64,000 nt of DNA from Climacteris rufus (taxonomy: Eukaryota > Chordata > Aves > Passeriformes > Climacteridae). Location of the stretch: the NCBI GenBank assembly GCA_013398175.1, contig VZRZ01000509.1, forward strand, positions 1,684,016 to 1,748,015. The letters run 5' to 3'. Under the pieces are notes generated by a model. That model did not search any database. It was not told where the DNA came from and saw only the letters and a program-made list of their open reading frames with translations. This document shows positions 1-12,181 of this stretch, piece after piece (position 1 is the stretch's first letter; every line of letters starts with the position of its first letter). Both the position numbers and the translations under genes were made by a program.

Positions 1-780
1 AAAGTGTGAATTTATATGGCAATGTTGCTTGTTACCAGATTTCCATGATAAATTGGTTAACGTTTTACATGTAGAGTCTATAAGTAATGTTATGTACATT
101 ATATATTCAATGTTGCTGTACCTGTAGCTGTGGAGTACTGAAGAGGCCATGATTCTTGTTGGACTTCTAGCTTCCTCTTAGTACTTACAAAGCAAGTCGT
201 GGCCCTCTTTTTTTTCCCACAGCTACCCCCCTGCCTTAAAATATCATCCATGGAACTGAGGACTCTGTAGTAACTCAGCGGGCTGGCGAAGCCAAAATGC
301 CACCTCCTCAGCCCAGAGCTCGGTGGCGAAGCGTGGCCATTCCGCCAAGTTCCTTAGCAGCCTTTGCTATGCCACAAACTTAAGCGCAGTTTCCACCTGT
401 AATGCGGGACGAGCCTAAAACGTTAGTTTGCCTCTGTTTCTCGTTGGAAGTAAGACTCAGATGGGGCGTTGTTGGGGTTTTATGGCCTTTATTTCTGATC
501 CTTGGGTTTGCTGTTTCTTGTATTGCATTCGGTCTCTGAGTACCATGTTGGTCTCTGCCGGATCTCTGCCTGCAGCTGGCTTGTGTGCAGACTGGTGCCA
601 CTGTTGAGTGGCAAATCCAGACCATTTCTCATCGGTAGCTCTTCTGCTTCTTTTTCTTAATGTTGGGAGTTTTGTTGTTTGGGTTTTTTAATCTCTCAAA
701 TAAAAACATTAGCAAAAAATTTAAACAAGATTGTTAGCATTTTTGCTATAAATTAATAAAAGCCTTTTCTTAAGCACTGT
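1..780 (+). other. possible 3' UTR end of an upstream gene (FYN by synteny)
   Basis: AU-rich non-coding sequence with no usable reading frame. It contains two canonical poly(A) signals near its right end, after which the composition changes. In mammals FYN lies directly upstream of TRAF3IP2 in the same orientation, so this could be the tail of the FYN 3' UTR. That identity is an inference from gene order; no FYN coding exon is in the window. Confidence 0.25.
699..760 (+). other. pair of AATAAA poly(A) signals
   Basis: AATAAA occurs at 699-704 and again at 755-760. T-rich sequence lies near both. They would suit a transcript entering the window from the left. AATAAA also occurs by chance in AT-rich DNA, so the assignment is tentative. 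Confidence 0.35.
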
Positions 781-2193
781 GTATACACCACAAATAGCTG
801 TGTGGTGACTGTAGAAGTAGAATTTATGAGATTAAGGATCTCCTTTCCCTCCAATAGTTTTTCATATAAGGCTAAATAAATTCCATCCAGATAAAAACCA
901 CTGCCCAAATGCTCCCCCACCAGCCCACCTGACTCCCAACCAATCTGCAGTGTGGTGGCTGAGTTCCAGAAGAGGTCTTTTAGAAGATCTGCCAGCAGTT
1001 GAAAGGACTCTGTGGGGTGACACAGGCATCTCTAGGCCAAGTTTAATCCAAGACCGGTCCCAGGAAAAGTGACAGGTGGAAATGGGACACTGCCATGAAG
1101 GGGACGGTTAGTACGGTTGTTATATTTCTGTGGGAAGGCAATATGTGACACTTGGTGGTCTTTGAAAAAGACAAAAGTTTGTCAGAGGCACTAATATGAT
1201 ATTCTTTGGCTTTTGTAAGCAGTGCTCAACTTAGTGCTATGTAACACTCTGGTTTTGATTTAATTGCCACTGTAGAAAAACAAAGTAAATACAAAACAGA
1301 GACGCGATTAACTGCTAAAATTACAAGAATAATCACAAATGGAAAATCTGTCTCCCGTGTGAGCGTTTCTCCTGAAGCCTCCAGACTGCAAAGGACTACC
1401 TGCAGCCCAAGAAGGCAGATTGCTAAATGTACTTGACCTTGCCACGTAACTTCAAGGTGAGTGGAAAGTTGCTCAAATTTATTTTAACGTGCACCATCCT
1501 TTTCTCAAGTGCTGCAATAAAAAATGCAGCACACTAATGAATGCTATCATATTGTACCCAAGGGGTTTAAGGGCCTCGCAGGAGGCTGAGCCCAAGCATG
1601 CAAGAGCTATTAGGAGATATACAGTAGCTCCTCTTCTAAAGTGTAGACAATATTCATTCATCAAAGAAGCCTTTTCCTGTCTAATGGGAAATTACCACCA
1701 GCAGTGCAGACAAAAGGATATTTATTTTCTCCAGTCGTGTCAGTTTGAGGGTCTGTCTGTCTTTCAAGAATAATTGAAGTCTGTTTGTAGCTCAGAAATC
1801 TCATTGTGTTCTGCAGTCTTGGAAAGCAGTGATTATAATTTCCTGTGACTCATACACAGGGATATTTTATCACTGGGGGGACTCCTGTCAACTGCAGCAA
1901 CATTCCCTGCCATCCTTACTGAAGAAAGGGGCACTTTAGTTTCAGATTTTCCTGCACAGACCAAACCAGAACCCATGTCTTTTCAGCAGTAAAGGAAAAG
2001 AGGCCCCTTGCTGAGATGGCCACTGTATTAGGTTGCTAGTGTCTCCCTCTCAAATTCTTCTAAATTTCTCAGGCGAACTTCTGACAGCTAAAACTGGGTT
2101 GCTGAGGTTCATTTTGAGTGTTAGAGAGGAAATGCTGGCTTCACTTAAGTCTGTGAGATGTTTTCTGTTGACTTTTAATACAGAGAGAGTTCA

Positions 2194-2215
2194 TGTGTGT
2201 GTGTGTATGTGTGTG
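2194..2215. repeat. (GT)n microsatellite
   Basis: A run of TG dinucleotides interrupted once by TATG. Confidence 0.85.
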
Positions 2216-2380
2216 AAAATTTTTCCATAACTCAAAAGTAAATTCGCATATAAAAACATCTACGTAAACATCAATCCATCTCCTTGTATTCCTCCCCTGC
2301 AGCTGAATGCTTAACAAAAATGTAAAAGTGGGACATGAGTAGATTAGAGGACAAAATGATGTTAACAACAAAAGAGCTGC

Positions 2381-2421
2381 TCTTTTTTTTCTTCTTTTTC
2401 TTCCTTTCCTTTTTTTTTTCC
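2381..2421. repeat. T/C-rich low-complexity tract
   Basis: Runs of T interrupted by single C residues; a poly-pyrimidine simple repeat. Confidence 0.8.
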
Positions 2422-5400
2422 TGCTGGTTCCCACTCCGTGGTAGCAGCAAACACTACTGCCACAGCCCAGAGCTGCTGTGGGTCTCTGGCTACTGCAAAG
2501 AGCAACTCTGCAGCTGATTTCAGAGTCAGGGAGAGAAAACATTTCTCCCAAGGGCATGGCTGCTGTTTGGAGCCTGCGGCGGGAGTATGCAGGAGTGTTG
2601 AGAGAACTGCCCTCCCAGGAAAACCAGGTCATTAACTGGTAGGCACTGCATGTGTCATGGAGAGGCAGAGCCAATGGTTGCAGCACCAGCTGTGTTTGCA
2701 GCACCAGCTGTGCTCACAGCGCCTGTGTTTCCTTGTGCCCAGGGGTTTGAGTGATGAGATTAGAGCCGGCTGAGGAGCATGAACTGCGGTTTCTGCTACC
2801 AAATGTAAATATCTTCTCTGTTACAGGGCAGGGGGAAATAGTGTATGTTCAGGATGGAGAAAAAAAATCACAGGATTGGTGTGGCCTGTGACTGCAGGGC
2901 AAGTGTTGCGTCTGCCTGACCAGGCCAGATGGACGTTTGATTGTTTGGCTCATTGTTGGGAATAACTCGGCATTAAGCTCTGTGAATAGCTAAAAGGGCA
3001 AAGAGCAAAGAAATGAGATTATCCTCCTTCCTCTACAGCCAAGCTAGAGCTTGCCAAGGGCTCTGGTTTGCTTTTTTGTGCATCAGCATTTGTTGCTGAG
3101 CTCCTGCACCCAGAGCCTTGTGAAGTTTGCTCAGCTACTTACTGTCACAGCTTCACACAAAATTCCTGAGCCCTGTAATGGATGGAATTTAATCTGGAAA
3201 AAGAAATAATAATGCAGAGATGTTCCTGACTGTTGGGGCTCAGCCTCATGCCAGAGGCCTTTATTTGCTTTATTCACTGCTGCTGTTCGGGCACTGGGCA
3301 GCCTCCCAATCCCACAGGCTGCTGGATTTCCCCAGCTAGAAGATGCTACATATAGGAAGGGTCCCTGGTGTTGGGAAAGGGCCGCAGTGGTCCCAGCACA
3401 CCCTTCCTGGCACCGCACAGGGCCAAGGCCATCTCTGCTCCTGGGCCAGGCTTCCAGGACAGAGTGGCAATGCTGAAGGGGCCGTGGCTTCCCTGGAGAC
3501 CCCTTTGTCCCCTGGAGCTGCCATGCTGTTGGCAGCAGCTCGGGCATGATTGCATGGACCTGCTGATGGGTCTTGGGGTGACTTGGTGGGGGCTGTGTTG
3601 GTACAGCACAGTCCCAGTGACAGTGGAGAAGCAGATGCTAATTCTTGCCCTCCTAAAAAAGTGAAGGCAAAGAGCCACATGGGGAACAGCTTTGTATCTT
3701 AAAGACAGAGGACTAGGTACGTTTGATCATCCATGAACTCAAGTGTTCCCTCAAATTCCCATGCCTCCCAAAAGCAGTGCGGCCGCCAGCTGAGCTTTGT
3801 CTATGACCTCATGTACATCCCGTGTATAAAACACATACCACATTTTGAACATTTGCATATGTTACACGTCTTTTGTTCCACTTGGGTGGCCTTTTCCTCT
3901 CCTCCTCCCCACCTCTTGCCCCATTACTCACCCACACAGCTCCCCTCACATTATTCTGGACGTGTCATTTCTGAAGGAGTACACATGCCGGTCCTGAGGA
4001 GAATGGGGGCTCTGTTAATTGTCAAATGTTGAGTGGGTAATGATCAATGGGTGACTAATTGGAAGCAAGAGGGAATAAAATAGGTATTACTAAGCTTCTG
4101 CTCTTAATTAAGAGGGTGTATAAAGCTGTGGGGGAAATCTTAACAAACGGCAGGAGGGGTTTTTGTCATTATGCAGGGTTTAATTAGAAGCATTGCACAC
4201 GCTTACATCCAGGTACTGTTTCCTTTCTTTTCAGGTGTCTCTCCAGGGTGTGACTGAAAAATGCCAAAGCAAGGGCCTTAAAATAAAATAAATTGAAAAT
4301 ATTTTTGAAGGCATGTACCTAGCAATGTAAACAGCAAGACATGGAAGAAAGCCCCGGTTTTCCTCACGGTGCAAAAGCAGTGAGGGGAAGGCAAATGCAG
4401 AGAACCGGAGTGAGACCATCGTGTGCGTTATGCTGAGGCAGAGGGGGTTAAAGGCTCACTGGAATGTCTCCAGGTTAATTCACAGCACCAATGTTAAAAG
4501 TGGAGCAACATGACTGTGCTTTATTCAAACAGTTAATCATTTGGAAGCAAAAACATTTATGATTCAGTTTTCTGAACATAGAGATGCAGTAGGAAATACG
4601 AGAAGCAGCACTTGATACCAACATTTTCTTCCTAATGAAAAAAGAAATATTACAACTCCTGGAGGATTAGGAACCTTTTTTAAAAAAAGCTCCATGCTAC
4701 TTGCCTTGCCAATGAAAACCATCCTGCACCTGAATCTGTACTTTCTATGACAGGCCCAATACGACTCATCACATTCTGCTTGTAAATAATGTACAGATGA
4801 GATACTAGCTTTAGAGACTTCAGAGTTTGATCTGGCTTTCAGTGAAGCCAGTAGGAAGGCTTCAGAAATGTAAAGGAGGCCTTCAGAAAGCAATTGGGAT
4901 GGCTTCATTTTGGGGCATAAGGCTTTTGAGGCTTTTGAAATGCTGAAATAAACCAGGATATCTGTTGTCCAAGTTTCCTAAATCAAAAATGAGTTAATTG
5001 ACAGCAGTTTCTACAGCTTTGTGGGAGGGTACTTAGGTTTGGGCTGGACCTTTGAAACCCACTCAGCAGATAGTGTTGTTAACACAGTCAGCAGACTGTG
5101 ACTTTCAAGCTATTTTTCCACTCTTTTTCAGGCTGCTAATAAAGTACATAAAGCTCAAGTGAGAGGAAGCTGTTCCAAATATCTGCTGTTTTCTGAGGCT
5201 TGGCAAGTTAAAGAGGGGACAGAGACTTGTCCTTTGGCCACAGCTAGACACCATTAGGTCTCTAGATTTCTGGAGCTGGAAGTGCTCACACAAGGGACAG
5301 GTCTCACAGCCAAAACCTTCATCCCCCGGCAGCTGCCTACAGGGCTGGCAGGTGGACACTGTTGTTTGCTGCGTGTCACAGACCAGTGTCCAGGGTACAA

Positions 5401-7059
5401 CCAGCAGAGAACAGAATAGTGTCCATAGCCTCGGTAAGGGAGGCCACTCCACTGCCTGAAGTGCTTGACTGCTCCATAGCACAGCTTTTTACGAAAAAAA
5501 CCCCCACAAATGTGGGTACTGATGCAATGTTCCCATGGGACACACAGCCTGCAGAGCCCCCACGCTGCCTGCATTCCCTGAGGAGCTGGTCAATGCACTG
5601 CAAACACTGTGTGTCCTTCACACGAGCCCCAGGGAGGTCAGGCACTCCCCAGGGCAACCATCCCTCCCTGCTCCCGTCCTCTCTGCATCCACCAAGGCCC
5701 TGATCCTGGCTCCTGTGTGGCCTTGGGCCCCTCGCCGCCCTCACCCACCGTGACACAGGGGTGGCAGCGGAGCCATCGCTGCTCCCGAGGAGGAGGTCGG
5801 TGGGAAGGCTGGCAGGAAAGGCAGCTGCCCAAGTCCAGTGTGGTGCAACTCGGGGCTGAGGCAGCCCTGATGGAAATGCCGGCTGTCAGGGTGCTCATGG
5901 TGCAAAACAGCCGTGCAGCGGAGCCACCACGCCTGAGGCCAAGCCGGAGGGATTAAACCTACAGCTGACTCAAATGACTGTGGTGCTAACGAAGCCACTC
6001 CAGCCACAGATGTACTGCCCATCGCACCTGGGTCTGGCTGGGACCGCCTGGGAAGTCTGGCAGCAGCAAAGGGCAACTTTGGGATGCTCCAAAAGGGACA
6101 CCTGGTGTCCTGCTAGCCTGTGCCTTAGCAAAGGAAGGAGGGCTGGGGAAGGAGGGGATCAGGATGGCCAGTTGCAGGGCCAGGATGATGTGAGGTTTCT
6201 CAAGGAGGAAAGTAAGCTCAGGCTGCAGAGCATCACTGCACTGCAGTGATACAATCGGCTGGGGGCACATGCTGCTCCCAGCTGCTCGAGCTTTCCCTCC
6301 AAAAATTGAGGCAGTCATTCCCTGATAAGAGGAAATAAGTACCTGGATCACAGCTTTACCTCTGGATCATAAAGAGGGGATGGCAGGGTGGTGGGCGCCT
6401 AGAAAGGGTCCTTCCCAGGGGAAGGAATGCAGGGCATGTGGCTCCTTCCTCTGCCCTCAGTGCCACAGGAAGGGCAGAGGAAGGAGCAGCGGTGGCACTG
6501 CCAGGGCGAGGACCTTGGGGTATGGTTTAGATGTCCCTGTGTGTGCAGGCAGACCTGCCAGGCGTTGAGGCAGCGTGTGGTGGCCGTCCATGGTCACTTG
6601 GAGGATAAGGAGCCATGCCCAAGCGGCAGCTCAGTGAAACTCCGTCTAGGGTTGAACTAAGAAAATGAGGCTGGAGATCGGGGAGAGCTTCTTGGCAGGG
6701 AGATGCGCTGCTTGGGGGTCAGGACAGTGGTGTGGGCTGGGACACATGGCTGTGTGCAGCGGGCACACCAGGGAATCCTGCTGAGGAGCCTGGCAATGCG
6801 CCGGGGAAGTGGCCGGCGTGGCTTTCCCGGGGCAACTCACCGGGGCTCTTTGGAGCTGCTCGGCTTTCAGGAGCTGTGAAAATATAGAAGTTTCAGCTTG
6901 TTCGAAAGGCAAGTTTCTACTCCTTGAGGGTGTAGAAACGTGGAAGTGTCTGTAAGTTTAACCTAAAAGAAAGAACCAGACGAGAAATGCCGTTTTTGTT
7001 CTCTATATAGTTCTTGCACCCATCATGTGATTGTCTTCAGTAGTCTGAATCACAGCAAT

Positions 7060-7620
7060 TTTAATATTTGGCATTGACAGTAAGCGACCGAGGGCTGAAA
7101 GCGAGGGATGACCTTCCCGACGAGGCACACCGCTTAGGAATCACACCGGGCTGCCCCCCGAGGTGTTTATCCGCGGGGCTCACGCAGAGGCAGCCCGGCT
7201 TCCCACGGGAGAGGCAGGCACTTCCAGAGAGTTTTCAGGCTCGCAGTGTCACTCCCCCGCAGAGGCTCTCCCGGCGCCGCGCCGCGCCGTGCATGCCTCC
7301 GCCACTTCCTGCTGCAGAGCCAGTTCTGCCGCTTACCTGGGAGAGGCAGGCAGGCTGTCGTAAAAGGAGGAGAGGAACCGGCCGGCCGGCTGAGGAAGGA
7401 GCCCGGGCGCGGCGGGGAGCGCAGGAGGCGCGGAGCCCTCTCGCTGTCCCCGGGCGGCCCGGCGCGAACCTCCCGAGCCCGCAAGGTAAGAAGGGCCAGA
7501 GGTGCCGCCTCTCCCGGGCCCTGTTTGCCATCAGCTGCTGACCCACGCCTGCCTCTCGCTGGGGCTTTTCCCACCTCGAGTCGCTGTCTCGCTCGCTTTC
7601 TCCCCCCTCTCTCGTGTCAT
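7060..7620 (+). promoter_or_regulatory. CpG island / TRAF3IP2 promoter region
   Basis: This is the only dense CpG cluster in the window, with many CG dinucleotides between about 7080 and 7470. It contains a strong splice donor (AAG|GTAAGA) at 7485/7486, facing the TRAF3IP2 coding exons. CpG-island promoters with a non-coding first exon are common in vertebrate genes, so this is read as the TRAF3IP2 promoter. A TATATA at about 7005 is too far upstream to assign with confidence. The transcription start cannot be placed from sequence alone. Confidence 0.7.
7330..7485 (+). other. TRAF3IP2: TRAF3IP2 exon 1 (5' UTR, approximate start)
   Basis: The 3' boundary is the donor AAG|GTAAGA after 7485, inside the CpG island. 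The left boundary is a guess because the transcription start is not visible. The exon would be joined to the acceptor before 14879. Long frames cross it, but none is needed for the conserved protein, so it is treated as untranslated. Confidence 0.5.
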
Positions 7621-7872
7621 GAGAGCCCGACTTTCACAGATGGTTACAACATGTTTCAGCCATTTCGCTGCCGGTTGTTTTGTTTGCTGGGTTTTGTTCT
7701 TTTCGTTTTTTTAAATCAGGAGGGGTTTGGGGTAAACACTGGGAACGGACACGCCTGGTGTCGAAATGTTGTCCTGCCTATTTACGTAGTTGCCTGGCAA
7801 TGCCTGGCAGCCAGGCCTGATCCCGCTCCCGCCCTGCGCGGCTCTGCAAGCTCAAGGTGGTTTGTTGGCCGA

Positions 7873-7909
7873 TCCCTCTCCCTCTCCCTCTTCCTCTCCC
7901 TCTCCCTTC
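7873..7909. repeat. (CCCTCT)n purine/pyrimidine simple repeat
   Basis: About six imperfect copies of a CCCTCT unit. The minus strand is uninterrupted purine (G/A). It lies about 400 bp downstream of exon 1. Confidence 0.85.
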
Positions 7910-10900
7910 CCGGGCTACCATGGGGCCCACATAGGACAGGTCCACAGACCTGGTGAGTGAGAGGTGACTGGAAAGTGTGAAGCAAACAGGATCAGAGACC
8001 CTTTTTGCACCGTCCTCCATAGCACTGGTGTGGAAATAAATGGGAGCAAGGTAGTATTTCTTTTCAATTAGGGTGAAATCAGCCATATACAACCTGCTCC
8101 CATTTCACCCAGTAAGTGGCTGTTTCAGGATACAGGTTTTGTAGGGTTAGCACGGGCTGGGCAGCGAGGTTGGCACATCTGGGTTTACTGGTCCTTGACC
8201 ACAACCAGCGACCCCAAGACCAGAAATTCCCATTTCCTGCAAGCCACGGGTGGGTTCAAGGCCTGGACTGGCCACATCAGAGCCATGACAGGCAGGCACC
8301 AGTGCCCAGCCAAGACCAGACGGAGGTGTGAGACCCACAGCAGGTAATGCCGGAGACAGGGATGCGAGGGGCACCGGCGGCTCGGCCGGGGTGGGCGGGT
8401 GGCTGCCGATGGCACTGCTGTTTGCAATGCCTGCGATGCCTCTGAGGCCTCTGAAGCGAGGCTTGCCCCTGCAGAGCGCTGGCAGGGTCTGGAGGCACGC
8501 TGTATTTTAAATTTTTTTTCCTATGGAGTTGGGTTTTCTTTCTGTTTTTCTAAGGCAGGAAGCAAGGCATGTGCAATTATGGTGTTCGTGTCTGTCAGTG
8601 CCCCCCACCCCCTGCAGTGGCTTTTGAAGTTTGGCAGAGGGTGCGTGTCTGACAGATACACACATTTCTGCACGTTTCGTGACTGCAAGTGCGCCAGGCT
8701 GTTCTCACGCCAGCTGAGGGAGACACGTCGGGTCCCCCAGGCTTCCCTGCAGCCTCCCACTGCCCACGCACCCCACAGCCCTCGCACTGAGGAACAGGGA
8801 GAGTGCTTAGGGATGGGAGATACGTCAGCCCCCTGACATACCAGGGGTTCTTCCTTATTAGGAACCAGAGTCTTCAATGTGAGGCATGAAACTATAGGAA
8901 AGCAGGCTGAGGGAACTGATGCCTCTCAGGGTGATGTCCCCGTCCCATCCCACTCAGCCAGCCCCAATTTTGTGACAGGAGTTTTAGATGTCCCAGGGCC
9001 ATAGGATATCCCAGATTGGGGGTTATTCAGTGTCTGTGGGAATGTCATCAGCACCAGAAATGGGTGGGAAGTAGCCTCTGGAAAACAAGCCCATTTTTAA
9101 GGGTACCTAAGATGATAGTAGAGATTTTCATATTTCACAAAGTTTAGAAAACTGACAGGGAATCCTGCCTGTATCTGAGATGCCTGTTTGGATCCTGCTT
9201 GAGTGTTACCCTTCTAGTTTCTTACTACTTATTGCCCAGAATTCCTTTAACATGTATATCAATGTCTACACTAAAGAGGCAAAAATTATCAGGACTGCTC
9301 TAGCCTTTGCACCAACGATTGTCCAGTGAAGCAACATTAGTGCTGCAAAAGGAAACGTGATGTTTGCCATGCAGGGAGGATTTGAAGTACATTCTCCTGG
9401 CACCTGTAGACTTTCATGCCATGGCTGCAGAAAAGATGTAAAAGTAACCATATAGTCAGAGGAATATTGTTTTCATACTCTTTTTCTAATTTTTCCAGAA
9501 GTTATAAAAATAAACGTCACCTGCCCTAGAGGGTTAAAAGTCTGGGCTAGGAATGTGACACGTTGCCATAGTCTTTGCTGTGGAGGGTACCTAGGGGAGA
9601 GGGCCAGCAGCTGTGATGACAGTAGCCAAAATTTTTCATGGTGAAGTGCGAAACTCTGGAGCTTGGATTTCCTTGGCAGTATTTATTTAGGTTATAGACC
9701 CAAACCAGTTCCCACATTTGCATTTGCTCTTCCTGTAAGGATTTCTCTCTGGGCTTTTTTGAGGAAGGTTGTTTCTAGTGCTTCTGTAGAGAAAGCTGCA
9801 CTTAGAGCAAGTGCTCCTACACGCTTACGTTCATCTGACCCCGCGGCAACAGCATTCCTTGGAATCTCAACGACCTCAACATGTGCATCCTCGCAGCAGC
9901 TTGCAAATTCTGCTTCCACTTACTCCCGTCCTGCAGATGGATATCAGCAGCACCAGGGAGCTTAAGGGATTCAGCCAAAGTACGCAGAAATTATTTGGAA
10001 ATCAAGAAATTCCTGTCTATCCCCACCCCTTGTGATCTCAGCTTTCCCTTAATCTCTACCCATGCCATTTCAGAAATGCTGTGACTGGTGAATAAAAATC
10101 CCTGCCTTTGTGTGTTGTGCACCAAGGAAGGTGAGGTTTCTTTCTCACCCTAATGCTTTCTGTTTTAACAAGGTAGGCAAATAAAACTTTGATCAAAAGA
10201 GCAAAGATATTTTCCCCCTCTCCAGAAGTGATGGAGAACACAGCCATGCTCGTGTTTCAGTCTCTCTCTCTTCTGTTTCTTCATGACGGAAGGTTTCTAA
10301 TCAAAAGCAGATAGGTGGTTAGTGTATGTTTTGGGACAGCACATCCTGACAAGTCTTCGTGCTGGAAAACAGATGAAATAAATACCTGATGGATTTTGCA
10401 ATCAGCTGCAAGAAAACAGCACAGATGAGCCCAACACCCTTTCCCTTGTCCCCTTGCCCCCTTGCCTCTGTGGGAGAATTTTTAGGGGACTTCGGCCATT
10501 GCTTTAAACTTGGGTGCTCAGGCCCATCTCTACTGACCGGCAGAAGAATTTGCTCCCCTTCATTTATGCCCCGCCGCAGCTTCCCAGGAGTGACCGTGAC
10601 TAGCACTGGCTGGCTGTCAGCAGGAGACCTGGGTGGCCTCCTCTGACTCGCTGGCAGGAGCAGTGGATGAACCTCTGTAGGTCCCTTGTGGGAAACCTCA
10701 CAACGGAGCTGGAATGGGGTTCTTCTCAGGAGCTTGAATCACTGAACACCCACCCACAAAGGTTATTTGCTGAATTAATGCACACTGCAGAACTGGGTGT
10801 ATGAGCAGAGGAAGGAAAAGAAGGAAAAAGAGTGGTTTAAGGAGTTCCCTTGACATTTTTGGGAGCAGTCCAGGTCTGGATACTCTGTCCCTCTAGGAAG

Positions 10901-10911
10901 GGCCTCTTCAC

Positions 10912-11234
10912 TTTATTGCAAGCAGAAACACATGCTACGGCTCCAGCTGGTTATCAGTAATCTCCTGAATAGTCAGAGGTGCAGGGGGGATATTAAATTC
11001 TTGAAGCTTTCTGGCAATATCATGATCTGACTTGAAGTTGCAGTGTCTTTTTGAATGAGGTTGGGCACAGTCTATGCTCTCCAGCAGCCTCTGTGCCAGA
11101 AAAGGGATCAGGCTACAGGTTTCTGAGGGTATTTCAGTATGCTGAAGCATTCCTCTACCCGAGTTCTTCAACAGGAGAGACCAAGCAAGTAATTTTTCTG
11201 CCTTACGCATAACTGCATTTGCAGGGTAAGCTAA
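10912..11234 (-). CDS. candidate terminal exon on the minus strand, unknown protein
   Basis: I do not recognise this protein. The minus-strand frame runs from 11234 to a TAG stop at 10937-10935, 99 codons without interruption. Its upstream edge coincides with a good acceptor: a pyrimidine-rich stretch ending TTTTCTAG, whose TAG is the in-frame stop that closes the frame. An AATAAA (10917-10912, minus) lies 17 bases after the stop codon. The C-terminal end reads as an ordinary soluble protein, with charged residues and a proline-rich turn (KLQEFNIPPAPLTIQEI). It sits antisense inside TRAF3IP2 intron 1. It could be the last exon of a nested gene, the 3' end of a degraded retrocopy, or chance. 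No upstream exon could be assigned with confidence. Confidence 0.3.
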
Positions 11235-12167
11235 CTAGAAAAGTCAAGGGGAGCAAAATGAAACTCAGCAGCACAAGGCAACATAAAATACAGGGATAAT
11301 GGGCTCAGTGTTCTGTCTTTTTCCAAAATATCTTCAGCTGAGCAAAAGCAACACCCTGAAGTACTGCTCTTGAAGGAGAATGTTTTTGAATCATCTGTTA
11401 CATTTCCAGCAGTGTGGGGATTTCTCTTGGGAATTCCCATCCACATACCATTACCATTTTTTACCAGACGTAAAAAAGTGTTCAGCATGTCCCAGGGTTA
11501 ATTTATCCCGGGGGCCATCTCTACAGACAGCTCTGCTGTTGTAACAGCTTCTCTGTCCAGCCAGAGCTACTGAGGGAGGAGGAGGATGAAGTCACATTTC
11601 CTACTTTTTTGATGCCAAAGCCCTCAGCCTCTTCATGCCTCCTACCTCGACCCTGTGGGAGCAGGGGCTGTGCATGGGTGTCACAGCTCAGCTTTTGCTT
11701 AGATCCTGCAGCAGGGTCTAAGCAAAAACCTATCAAAAAAAAAAATAGACGTTTTTGCAGGTAAAAACGTAAGTAATGAAATCAGTTGTCTCTTCTGTCT
11801 GACCAAATTATTTCACTCAGATATTTGGAGTGATTTTTAAAGCTCATGTTACACAGGAAGGAAATAAGGCTGTCATTTAAATATTAAGTTGATTTGGGAG
11901 ATACAGAGGCATTTATCTGTTCAGAGGTTAACCTAATAGGAAAGAGATTTTTAAACTATTCTGAAGTAAGACATTTCATGAGTTTGGTAGCTGATCATTT
12001 TCAATACCGTTTAATAAGATCTTAATATCCCTCCTCCAAAAGGCAAACTAAATACATTAAATAACAAACTTCAAGAGAGCAAACCTGAAAATTTCTTGCC
12101 CATATTGTCTCTTTCATTAGCTTCATGCCGCTCATTTCTTAGACAGCCAGATGTTAGCAATGGAACT

Positions 12168-12181
12168 AAAAAAAAAAAAAG
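12168..12181. repeat. poly-A tract
   Basis: Homopolymer run in intron 1. Confidence 0.7.

Larger units (their letters stand above)
781..7059. other. intergenic region upstream of TRAF3IP2
   Basis: No gene is supported here. The first 4 kb is mixed composition with a GT microsatellite and a T/C-rich tract. From about 5.2 to 6.9 kb the sequence is GC-rich, so long frames appear on both strands; these overlap each other and lack splice or start context. A block near 4020-4215 is rich in TAAT/ATTA homeodomain-type motifs. Confidence 0.6.

Noticed and set aside
2141..2704. 187-codon minus-strand frame
   Set aside because: It crosses the GT microsatellite and the T/C tract, giving Lys/Arg and His/Thr runs. 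No domain.
5105..6660. Many overlapping frames on both strands
   Set aside because: GC-rich intergenic DNA. The frames overlap in all phases, and none has conserved motifs or paired splice sites.
7246..7956. 236-codon plus-strand frame across the CpG island
   Set aside because: Length is explained by high GC. The frame runs through a strong splice donor at 7485 and then through a simple repeat encoding Ser/Leu runs, and it has no recognisable domain.
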